The notes under the pieces were generated by a model. It was not told the origin of the DNA. It saw nothing but the letters and a program-made list of their open reading frames with translations, and did not search any database. The translations under genes and the position numbers were made by a program. This document shows positions 1 to 6,335 of a DNA stretch of 9,559 bases, in pieces (position 1 is the first letter of the stretch; each line of letters opens with the position of its first letter). Origin of the DNA: CAZULF01 sp964621215. GTDB lineage: Bacteria; Pseudomonadota; Gammaproteobacteria; UBA1113. The stretch lies in NCBI GenBank assembly GCA_964621215.1, contig CAZULF010000083.1, forward strand, positions 1 to 9,559, read 5' to 3'.

Positions 1-1145
1 CGGTTTTATTAGGATCAGCAACACATACCTTAGAAACGCTCTATCAAGTTAAGCAACAACGTTATCAACTGCTGCGATTAACTCAGCGAGCAGGCAATGC
101 GGTGGTGCCGACATTTGAAGTGGTTGATATTCGACATCAAGTAACTCAATCCGGTTTAAGCACGAAAGTCATACAGACCATTACTGAAAATTTACAACAG
201 AAAAATCAAGTATTGATTTTTCTTAATCGCCGGGGTTTTGCGCCAGTATTAATCTGTCATGATTGTGGCTGGGTCGCAGGTTGCCATCGTTGTGATGCGC
301 GTATGACATTACATTATGATCCCTATCAACTCCATTGCCATCATTGCGATAAAATACAACCGGTTGATAAAACCTGTCCTAAATGTCGCAGTCAACAATT
401 ATTAACTCGTGGCTCGGGCACAGAGAGAATTGAACAATTCCTCAAACAACAATTTCCGCATATTGGTGTAGCACGTATTGATCGCGACACCACACGTAAA
501 AAATTCGCCATGCAAACTTTATTAGATGATATTCACACAGGTACACATCAGTTATTGATTGGCACGCAAATGTTAGCGAAAGGACATCATTTTCCTAATG
601 TGACATTGGTGGTAATTCTAGATGTCGATTATGGTTTTTGTAGCAGCGATTTTCGCGCCAGCGAGCGATTGGCACAATTAATTGTTCAAGTATCCGGTCG
701 CGCGGGCAGGGCAGATAAGCATGGACATGTCATGTTACAAACCCATCATCCGGATCATCCTTTATTACTCACACTATTACAACACGGCTATAATCATTTT
801 GCTGATGCTGCACTTCATGAGCGAGAAATAGCGTGTTTACCGCCATATTCTTCTTTTGCAGTCATTCGCGCTGAAGCCGCACAGCGTGAAACGGTGATGG
901 AGTTTTTGCAACAAGTGCGTGAGGCAGGACAAAGGAAAGCCTTAAAAGAAATTATGATGATGGGCCCAATCCCCGCTCTCATGGAACGCCGCGCTGGCGT
1001 ATTCCGCGCTCAATTGATTATCCAAAGTTCGCAACGATCTATTTTGCAATCCACATTGAAAGAGTTGCTTCCTATGATTGAAGCATTAAAGCTTAAAAAT
1101 AAAGTCCGCTGGCATGTGGATGTGGATCCTTGGGATGTGTTTTAG
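1..1145 (+). CDS. priA: Primosomal protein N' (PriA helicase), C-terminal part, 5'-truncated by window edge
   Basis: PriA is the superfamily 2 DNA helicase that recognises stalled forks and reloads the replisome for replication restart. The open frame already runs at base 3, with no upstream stop, and gives about 380 residues; E. coli PriA has about 730. A GTG at 102 is therefore internal and not the start. Numbering from base 3, residues 4-7 are GSAT (helicase motif III). LNRRGFAP follows near residue 74. Eight cysteines at about 85, 88, 94, 97, 112, 115, 125 and 128 form the two zinc sites inserted in the helicase core. GTQMLAKG (about 187-194, motif V) and QVSGRAGR (about 229-236, motif VI) follow. 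The product ends DVDPWDVF at a TAG, in line with the usual PriA C-terminus. It is convergent with the ATPase gene, with 11 bp between the stop codons. Identity is secure; only the missing N-terminus is unknown. Confidence 0.97.
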   Translation, partial: VLLGSATHTLETLYQVKQQRYQLLRLTQRAGNAVVPTFEVVDIRHQVTQSGLSTKVIQTITENLQQKNQVLIFLNRRGFAPVLICHDCGWVAGCHRCDARMTLHYDPYQLHCHHCDKIQPVDKTCPKCRSQQLLTRGSGTERIEQFLKQQFPHIGVARIDRDTTRKKFAMQTLLDDIHTGTHQLLIGTQMLAKGHHFPNVTLVVILDVDYGFCSSDFRASERLAQLIVQVSGRAGRADKHGHVMLQTHHPDHPLLLTLLQHGYNHFADAALHEREIACLPPYSSFAVIRAEAAQRETVMEFLQQVREAGQRKALKEIMMMGPIPALMERRAGVFRAQLIIQSSQRSILQSTLKELLPMIEALKLKNKVRWHVDVDPWDVF

Positions 1146-1156
1146 AATCCCAGCTT

Positions 1157-2602
1157 CTAGGCATCAAACAAGTCATCCAAACTCAATATTTGATCGAAAT
1201 AAGCTTGGTTTTTTAGGTTAGCATCCACCCCTTCCTTCGTAATAAGCACTTTGTGGATAGTTTTATTTTTGGGATTAGGAAAAAATGACAGTTTTTTCTC
1301 AAACTCACTAACGATTGCGATTCCTATAGGTGATTTTGTATATTTGATTTCACAGATCGTGATGACATGGTCATCCCGATCAAAAAGTAAATCAATTTGA
1401 TAGTTTGGCTCTGACTGCTGCGTTGCTCGGTTATAAAAAGCACCAGAACGGTAGTTAACTGCAGCGAAGCTTAGACATTTAGCAATAAGATAATGATTGT
1501 CTCGGCAGTATCGTTCAAAAGCGAACCCAAGCCACTTGTAATAGGTATCTGTTTTTATCGCTGTTGTTGGATTACCTTGATATTGACCTTGAGCAATTTT
1601 ATCTGTACAGGGAGCTATAAACTTGAAATAAAACTGTAAATAGGCATCTTTAATACAATATCTAGCAAGCATTGAGGTGTCATTTAAGTTATAGGGTACA
1701 TACTTTTGTATAAACCCGCACAGTATTAAATCTTCCAAAATAGTACTGAGACTTCCACCACTTTTAATTTTTAAATGTTGCATGATTTCATTTCTTGTAG
1801 CAAAACGATGCGTGCTCAAAAATTCAATGATAGCTTGATAGTGTGAATTATCAACCATGCTACTAATGAAAATTCGTTTGTATTCATTGGCAAAATAAGC
1901 ATTTTTTGTAAAAGAATTTTTGCAAATGCCTATAAACAAAGAACTCTCATTATTAACACGTTTTAAATATTCAGGGATACCACCTAAAATCAAATAAGCA
2001 TCCATAATTTCTTTTCTTGAACGATGCTTAAAAAATGCTTCTACTTCTGATAAATGAAAAGGTTCAAGCTGTAGCTCGTGTTGTGAACGATTATATAATG
2101 CCTTAGATTGTACTACATGCTTAATCATAAATGAGGGCGATGAGCCACATACTATAACCAGTAGTTTTGGATTGTGTCTGAAAAAATTATCCCAGGCATA
2201 TTTGAACTCGCTAATAAAATCGTCTTGGTAATCAGCAATCCACTGAGTTTCTTCAAAATACAAGGTCCACACGCCATTACTAACATACTTATAGATTAAC
2301 TCGAAAACATCTGTCCAAGTATCAAGTTGTAATTTGGTAATCATTGGATCGCCGGTATAGCGGGCTAACTGGCGTAAAACATGCTTGATTTGTTCAGTTT
2401 GGGGTTTACCTTCAAGACCTTCAAACTTCAATAAATTGCGTTCTCGGTAAGTTTGCTCAATAAGTTCAGTTTTGCCCACGCGGCGCCGACCATATACGAT
2501 CAAGATGTTGGCATGCTCTGAAACGATCAAAGGTAGCAAATAAGAGAGCTCATTTTCTCTGTCAATAAATTCTTGATTTATAACAACTTGTAGTGGGTTC
2601 AT
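1157..2602 (-). CDS. Archaeal-type P-loop ATPase with C-terminal DUF234/PD-(D/E)XK nuclease-like domain
   Basis: This 481-residue protein has the layout of the archaeal-ATPase/DUF234 family, whose cellular role is not established. Walker A is GRRRVGKT (38-45). The Walker B strand is WTLYFEETQW (112-121), where E117-E118 stands in for the usual D-E. GSSPSFM (153-159) is the sensor region and GGIPEYL (207-213) is a family signature. A winged-helix-like stretch spans about 255-305. The C-terminal part has E363 (in GFAFERYC), D404 (in QIDLLFD) and E418-x-K420 (in CEIKYTK), the spacing expected of a PD-(D/E)XK fold. The start is supported by GGAG at 2609-2612, six bases before the ATG. Spot counts of single 60-base lines at 1681 and 1861 give 30% and 22% GC, against 48% for one hemB line, which hints at foreign origin. 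It lies between two housekeeping genes with no partner. Two palindromes abut its ribosome binding site. It may be a selfish or defence-type gene, but the function is unknown. Confidence 0.85.
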   Translation of the reverse strand: MNPLQVVINQEFIDRENELSYLLPLIVSEHANILIVYGRRRVGKTELIEQTYRERNLLKFEGLEGKPQTEQIKHVLRQLARYTGDPMITKLQLDTWTDVFELIYKYVSNGVWTLYFEETQWIADYQDDFISEFKYAWDNFFRHNPKLLVIVCGSSPSFMIKHVVQSKALYNRSQHELQLEPFHLSEVEAFFKHRSRKEIMDAYLILGGIPEYLKRVNNESSLFIGICKNSFTKNAYFANEYKRIFISSMVDNSHYQAIIEFLSTHRFATRNEIMQHLKIKSGGSLSTILEDLILCGFIQKYVPYNLNDTSMLARYCIKDAYLQFYFKFIAPCTDKIAQGQYQGNPTTAIKTDTYYKWLGFAFERYCRDNHYLIAKCLSFAAVNYRSGAFYNRATQQSEPNYQIDLLFDRDDHVITICEIKYTKSPIGIAIVSEFEKKLSFFPNPKNKTIHKVLITKEGVDANLKNQAYFDQILSLDDLFDA

Positions 2603-2613
2603 GGATATCTCCG

Positions 2614-2701
2614 AGCCAAGTAGAGATGTTTTAATCTGTACTTGGCTGTAAGCCTATCATTTATTAGAGCCAAGTACAAACTAAATAAGGTGTACTTGGC
2701 T
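2614..2701. repeat. Two tandem palindromes made of four 11-bp boxes upstream of the ATPase gene
   Basis: The box AGCCAAGTACA occurs four times in alternating orientation: 2614-2624 (one change, AGCCAAGTAGA), 2637-2647 inverted, 2668-2678 direct, and 2691-2701 inverted. Each direct/inverted pair has a spacer of exactly 12 bases, so there are two 34-bp dyads separated by 20 bases. The proximal dyad begins 12 bases upstream of the ATPase start codon, touching the ribosome binding site. As DNA this looks like a double operator. As RNA, boxes can pair 1-2 and 3-4, or alternatively 2-3 with a 20-base loop, which gives mutually exclusive hairpins. No confident promoter hexamers were recognised here for the ATPase gene. 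The arrangement is seen directly; the regulatory role is inferred. Confidence 0.85.
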
Positions 2702-2791
2702 AATATTGGAATTAATTATTTGGGTCCTGTTGAGAGGGAAAGTCCAAGCAACAGCATGCCTCAAGGACATTAGTTTTATTCTTTGCAAGCG

Positions 2792-2815
2792 CCCTCTCCC
2801 GGATAAGAGAGAGGG
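2792..2815 (-). terminator. Hairpin at the 3' end of hemB, possible weak terminator
   Basis: On the minus strand, which is the hemB transcript, CCCTCTCTC (2815-2807) pairs with GGGAGAGGG (2800-2792). This gives nine pairs including one G-U around a six-base loop, starting 18 bases after the hemB stop. No uridine run follows in this direction. The run TTTT (2816-2819) lies on the other side and would suit plus-strand transcription, but there the stem contains a C-A mismatch. It could separate hemB from the downstream ATPase gene, protect the hemB 3' end, or be a decayed interspersed repeat of the CCCTCTCCC type. Confidence 0.4.
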
Positions 2816-2832
2816 TTTTGTGCTAATTCCAG

Positions 2833-3837
2833 CTACTTGGAATCCAACCATCCCGCTACGGCTTTAGCGTAATACGTAATAATGAAATCAGCACCTGCAC
2901 GTTTGATCGAGAGTAAAGTTTCCTCTACCACGCGACGTTCGTCAATCCAGCCTTGAGCAGCGGCGGCTTTTATCATGGCGTATTCGCCACTGACATGATA
3001 AGCAGCGAGAGGAATATCAGGAAAGGCTTGCTTCACACGATAAATCACATCGAGATAATGTACCGCTGGTTTCACCATCAACATATCAGCGCCCTCTGCC
3101 ACATCTAGTTCAGCTTCACGTAAAGCTTCTGCTGCATTGGCGGGATTCATTTGATACGAGCGACGATCACCAAATTGCGGTGCACCCTCAGCCGCTTCGC
3201 GGAAGGGACCATATAAAGCACTCGCGTATTTTACTGCGTAACTCAAAATCGGAATATGTTGTAAATCAGCGCCGTCTAAACCGGAACGAATTGCAGCAAC
3301 CATGCCATCCATCATGCCGCTGGGGGCAATAATATCCGCACCTGCTAATGCCATACTGATGGATTGTTCAATCAATATCGGTAATGTTGCGTCATTATCG
3401 ACATCGCGATGTCCGGTTTTATCATTGACGATACCGCAATGCCCATGATCGGTATATTCACATAGACACACATCCACTATGACTAATAAATCTGGCGCCA
3501 TCGCTTTAATAGTCCGAATCGCTCGCTGCACCACGCCATCTTCGCGGCAGGATTCATGACCAATGCTATCTTTACTGGCAGGAATACCAAATAAGATCAC
3601 ACCAGGAATACCCAGCGCCACAATTTGCTCAATCTCTTCGCTTAGTTGATCCACTGAGAGTTGAAAACACCCTGGCATGCTGTTGATAGGCTGACGAATT
3701 CCTTCGCCTGCACGAATAAATAACGGTAAAATCAAATCATTCACGGTCAAGGTGGTTGCTTGCACCAACGCCCGTAATTGTGGCGTCCGACGCAAGCGGC
3801 GTAGTCGTAAGGGGAGGTCTGGTAGGTGGTAATGCAT
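2833..3837 (-). CDS. hemB: Delta-aminolevulinic acid dehydratase (porphobilinogen synthase)
   Basis: HemB condenses two 5-aminolevulinate molecules into porphobilinogen in the cytoplasm, the first common step of heme and other tetrapyrroles. The product is 334 residues, normal for the family. The Schiff-base lysines are K203 (in SYAVKYAS) and K256 (in MLMVKPA). C124, C126 and C134 in the DVCLCEYTDHGHCG segment form the catalytic zinc site, so this is the zinc-dependent rather than the magnesium-only type. Other family marks are LFGIP (82-86), the APSGMMDGMV segment (171-180) and the YQMNPAN segment (228-234). The ATG at 3835-3837 has only a modest GGGA eight bases upstream. An upstream TATAAT gives a plausible own promoter. 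The gene is divergent from the peptide transporter and followed by a hairpin at 2792-2815. No internal defects are seen. Confidence 0.97.
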   Translation of the reverse strand: MHYHLPDLPLRLRRLRRTPQLRALVQATTLTVNDLILPLFIRAGEGIRQPINSMPGCFQLSVDQLSEEIEQIVALGIPGVILFGIPASKDSIGHESCREDGVVQRAIRTIKAMAPDLLVIVDVCLCEYTDHGHCGIVNDKTGHRDVDNDATLPILIEQSISMALAGADIIAPSGMMDGMVAAIRSGLDGADLQHIPILSYAVKYASALYGPFREAAEGAPQFGDRRSYQMNPANAAEALREAELDVAEGADMLMVKPAVHYLDVIYRVKQAFPDIPLAAYHVSGEYAMIKAAAAQGWIDERRVVEETLLSIKRAGADFIITYYAKAVAGWLDSK

Positions 3838-3869
3838 GCTGTTATTCCCATAGCTTTTGTGATTAAGGG

Positions 3870-3900
3870 ATTATATACTACCGTGGATTATCAGGGACAA
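3870..3900 (-). promoter_or_regulatory. hemB: Probable sigma-70 promoter of hemB
   Basis: Reading the minus strand, TTGTCC (3900-3895) and a perfect TATAAT (3875-3870) are separated by 19 bases, and the -10 ends about 32 bases before the hemB ATG. The spacing is slightly longer than the 17-base optimum. On the plus strand the overlapping TATACT (3874-3879) could serve the transporter, but it has no convincing -35, so the two promoters may overlap head to head. Confidence 0.5.
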
Positions 3901-3904
3901 CAAC

Positions 3905-3986
3905 TGTAGCCTGGATGGAGCGCTAGCGGAATCCGGGTTTCCTGTTTGAGAATCCCGGATTCCGCTAGCGCTCCATCCAGGCTACA
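3905..3986. repeat. Perfect 33-bp inverted repeat (REP/BIME-like) between hemB and the transporter gene
   Basis: The left arm (3905-3937, beginning TGTAGCCTGGATGG and ending GAATCCGGG) is the exact reverse complement of the right arm (3954-3986), with a 16-base loop (3938-3953). It contains the internal palindrome AGCGCT/GCTAGC. The GTAGCCTGGATGGAGCG...GGAATCCGGG core resembles short interspersed palindromes that I recall from several gammaproteobacterial genomes; this is from memory and not searched. It is more GC-rich than the flanks. It ends 19 bases before the transporter ATG, so any transporter mRNA starting to its left carries this hairpin in its leader, followed by ATTAATTTT. It may act as an attenuator or roadblock, or be a passive repeat insertion. 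Confidence 0.95.
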
Positions 3987-4005
3987 TTAATTTTGGGAAT
4001 AAACC

Positions 4006-5481
4006 ATGAAACCTATGATAACCGCTGCAGAAACGCGTCAACCACCCGGTTTATATGTCCTCTTTTTTACAGAGCTATGGGAACGCTATGGCTTTTATAG
4101 CGTACAAGCCTTATTGATTTTATTCCTCACTAAGCAATTTCTTTTTTCAGATGAGCATGCCTACGGCATTTTTGGTGCTTATGGCGCGATGATTTATGCC
4201 ACGCCCGTTATTGGTGGTTATTTAGCGGATCGCTTACTGGGTTTCCGACGTGCTATTTTTTTAGGTGGAACTTTATTTATTCTTGGTTATGCATTACTCG
4301 CAATTCATGGCGAAGGGCCTTGGTTTTACGTTGCCTTGGCTTTTCTCATTTGCGGTAATGGTTTTTTTAAAAGTAATATTTCCAGTTTCTTAGGTACGTT
4401 ATACACTGAAAACGATATTCGACGCGATTCTGGTTTCACCTTATTTTATATGGGAATTAATTTAGGTTCTTTCGCAGCCATGTTATTCGGAGCCTACATT
4501 GCTGAGCAATTCGGTTGGAGTACTGCTTTTGGTATTGCTGCGATCGGTATGGCGCTGGGCATGTGTGGTTTTGCCTATGGCCAAAAATACATTGGTCATC
4601 ATGGTGGCCCACCCAATCCCGAACGATTACGTCAGCGTGGTTTTTTAAGTCTACGGGTAGAGATGTGGCTTTACCTCGCATTAATACTTTCCGTCGCGTT
4701 GATTAGCTCGCTGTTAACCTTTACCACTGCTGTACGATGGGGATTATTAGGTTTTGGTATTGCAACCGTGGCTTATGTATTAATAGTTAGTTTGCATTTA
4801 GAACGCCATCTTTACCAACGCTTAATTGCATTACTTATTTTAATGATTTTTTCCGTAATTTTTTGGGCGTTATATTTTCAAGTCTTTTCCTCATTTATGT
4901 TATTCATTGATAGAGCGGTTAATCATCATATTTTTGGTTTGACTATTCCCACCGCGGCTTTTGGCTCGACAATTCCCATCGTTATTATTCTATTTTCACC
5001 TTTTCTAAGTTGGTTTTGGTTAAGCTTAGCCAAACGTGGTTTGCGGATATCCGCGCCAATTAAATTTGCCTTGGGTATTTTTCAATTATCATTAGGGTTT
5101 TTAATTATCACGTGGGCCGTACACATCCATAGTGAAACTGCACAAATTGCCGGTGCGTGGATGATATTAGTTTTCTTTATTCAAACCTTGGGTGAGCTGT
5201 GTTTATCTCCCATTGGTCTTTCAGTTGTCACACTACTAGCGCCACCTAAATTAACCGGTATGATGATGGGCGTATGGTTTTTATCACTGGCCGCAGGCAA
5301 TGCACTTGCCGGATGGCTGGCAAACTTTACAGCGATTCCTGCTACTATCACTAACCCACAGCAAATCTCTTTATATTACGCTGATATTTATCAAACTTTT
5401 GGTTTGTGTGGTATCGCTTCTGCTGGGTTATTAGTATTATTGTCGCCGATATTAAATAGAATGATCGATGCAACATCATGA
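4006..5481 (+). CDS. Proton-dependent oligopeptide transporter, POT/PTR family (DtpA-type)
   Basis: This inner-membrane carrier imports di- or tripeptides with protons. It has 491 residues and is strongly hydrophobic, consistent with the 14 membrane spans usual in bacterial POT proteins. Family signatures are E23-x-x-E26-R27 in FTELWERYGF (proton coupling), GGYLADRLLG (70-79, the first PTR2 signature), GNGFFKSN (117-124, conserved K122), FYMGINLGS (147-155, the second PTR2 signature), and GELCLSPIG (396-404) with conserved E397. The start ATG follows GGGA (3995-3998) with a seven-base gap. The leader contains the large palindrome. The stop overlaps the next gene's start (ATGA), so the two are probably co-translated. 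Substrate range cannot be read from sequence; peptide uptake would suit an amino-acid-scavenging lifestyle. Confidence 0.94.
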   Translation: MKPMITAAETRQPPGLYVLFFTELWERYGFYSVQALLILFLTKQFLFSDEHAYGIFGAYGAMIYATPVIGGYLADRLLGFRRAIFLGGTLFILGYALLAIHGEGPWFYVALAFLICGNGFFKSNISSFLGTLYTENDIRRDSGFTLFYMGINLGSFAAMLFGAYIAEQFGWSTAFGIAAIGMALGMCGFAYGQKYIGHHGGPPNPERLRQRGFLSLRVEMWLYLALILSVALISSLLTFTTAVRWGLLGFGIATVAYVLIVSLHLERHLYQRLIALLILMIFSVIFWALYFQVFSSFMLFIDRAVNHHIFGLTIPTAAFGSTIPIVIILFSPFLSWFWLSLAKRGLRISAPIKFALGIFQLSLGFLIITWAVHIHSETAQIAGAWMILVFFIQTLGELCLSPIGLSVVTLLAPPKLTGMMMGVWFLSLAAGNALAGWLANFTAIPATITNPQQISLYYADIYQTFGLCGIASAGLLVLLSPILNRMIDATS

Positions 5482-5855
5482 CACAAACCACCCGCGACTT
5501 ATTTCAACACATTATAGATCAAGAAACTACCGCCAAAGCATTTGGATTTTATTGGGAGAGCCTAGAACAACTTTTGCAGCAAATTCGTGATGAAGCGAAT
5601 GAAATTGACGCTGCCGCAAAAACAACGAATAAAGCCCATTTACAAGAAGAAATTGGTGATTTAATGAATGCCGTGGTTAGCCTATGTATTTTTTGCGGCT
5701 TCAACCCAACTGAAACACTGTCCGCTAATATTGAAAAATTCCAACGTCGCTATGATGCTGTGGTGCAGCTCGTCAAACAGGATGGTTTAACTAACCTGCA
5801 GGGCGAGCCTATGGCGATACTAATGGATTATTGGAATAAAGCGAAGAAGGCTTAG
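5478..5855 (+). CDS. Short MazG-family nucleotide pyrophosphohydrolase
   Basis: MazG-type all-alpha NTP pyrophosphatases hydrolyse (d)NTPs, often damaged or non-canonical ones, to NMP and pyrophosphate using magnesium. The product is 125 residues, about one domain, against roughly 260 for the two-domain E. coli MazG. The metal-binding pattern is visible as E39-x-x-E42 in IRDEANEI and E58-x-x-D61 in QEEIGDLMNAV, followed by NIEKFQRRYD (84-93), which matches the family N-x-K-F-x-x-R element. It starts inside the transporter stop (ATGA, 5478-5481) with no clear Shine-Dalgarno, which points to translational coupling. No toxin gene is next to it, so the name should not be read as a toxin-antitoxin link. 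The preferred nucleotide is unknown. Confidence 0.85.
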   Translation: MTQTTRDLFQHIIDQETTAKAFGFYWESLEQLLQQIRDEANEIDAAAKTTNKAHLQEEIGDLMNAVVSLCIFCGFNPTETLSANIEKFQRRYDAVVQLVKQDGLTNLQGEPMAILMDYWNKAKKA

Positions 5856-5861
5856 GCGTAA

Positions 5862-5890
5862 TTGACAAATTTTTAACCATATGATAATAT
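5862..5890 (+). promoter_or_regulatory. Strong sigma-70 promoter for the exported protein/deformylase-like pair
   Basis: A perfect TTGACA (5862-5867) is followed after 17 bases by TAATAT (5885-5890), preceded by TGA (5882-5884) in extended -10 position. GATAAT (5883-5888) is an alternative with 15-base spacing. It lies in the 71-bp gap after the MazG-type gene. A start point near 5897 would leave a leader of about 30 bases containing GGAG (5915-5918), eight bases before the ATG. This is the best promoter match in the window. Confidence 0.75.
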
Positions 5891-5926
5891 TGCCTCGGTT
5901 TATAAACAACTATTGGAGCTATCTCT

Positions 5927-6328
5927 ATGAAAAATTTAACTATTCTTCTCGTTACTGCCATTTTAGGTTTAGCTAGTGCAACCGTTTTTGCTGCAACAAC
6001 GCCGGTAACTGCCTATTTTACTAATCATACGAATGGTACGGTTGAAGTAAAATATCAAGTCTGTCCAATTGATCCTCAATCTAGCACACCTGTATGTGAT
6101 GGTATTCTTACTCAAATTCAAGTAGTTGAACCTAATCAACCAATATCCGAACAAGTACCTGAAAAATATTCTCTCCAACTTTTAGAAGCCAACAAAACGA
6201 CCGGCACAACAACGGCTTCACGCGTTTGGAAAGATGTTTGTCAAACCGTATTTGATGGCGAATCTCAACAGGTTATTCATTTAGATGAAGAAGTTGGTAC
6301 AGGCTTATTAACTTGCCAAGTGCTATAA
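5927..6328 (+). CDS. Small exported protein with four cysteines, function unknown
   Basis: I do not recognise this 133-residue protein. Residues 1-22 form a classical Sec signal peptide: MKN, a hydrophobic core (LTILLVTAILGLASATV), and a signal peptidase I site of V20-F21-A22 before A23. There is no lipobox cysteine, so the roughly 111-residue mature protein should be soluble in the periplasm or secreted. It has exactly four cysteines (C46, C57, C105, C130), enough for two disulfides, is rich in Thr, Gln and Val, and is probably beta-rich. It has its own near-consensus promoter and a good GGAG ribosome site, suggesting high expression. The deformylase-like gene starts seven bases after its stop and is probably co-transcribed. 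No catalytic motif is visible. Confidence 0.85.
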   Translation: MKNLTILLVTAILGLASATVFAATTPVTAYFTNHTNGTVEVKYQVCPIDPQSSTPVCDGILTQIQVVEPNQPISEQVPEKYSLQLLEANKTTGTTTASRVWKDVCQTVFDGESQQVIHLDEEVGTGLLTCQVL

Positions 6329-6335
6329 AGTAGGC

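Noticed and set aside
102..107. GTG at 102 as the start of the priA-like gene
   Set aside because: The same frame is open from base 3 and encodes recognisable PriA sequence (GSAT, LETLYQ), so the gene enters from the left.
2614..2701. CRISPR-like array
   Set aside because: The repeats are only 11 bp and alternate in orientation, and no cas gene is near; they are dyads, not direct repeats with unique spacers.
2724..2768. Possible folded RNA from CTGTTG/CAACAG and GTCC/GGAC pairings
   Set aside because: The stems are only 4-6 bp with large loops and could easily arise by chance.
4457..4706. Open frames on both strands inside the transporter gene
   Set aside because: They are short, basic, unlike any family and fully contained in a well-supported membrane protein gene.
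5478..5855. MazG-type gene as part of a toxin-antitoxin module
   Set aside because: No small toxin or antitoxin gene is adjacent; its neighbours are a peptide transporter and an exported protein.
5969..6178. Minus-strand 69-codon frame opposite the exported protein gene
   Set aside because: No ribosome site or recognisable product, and the plus-strand frame has a promoter, ribosome site and signal peptide.
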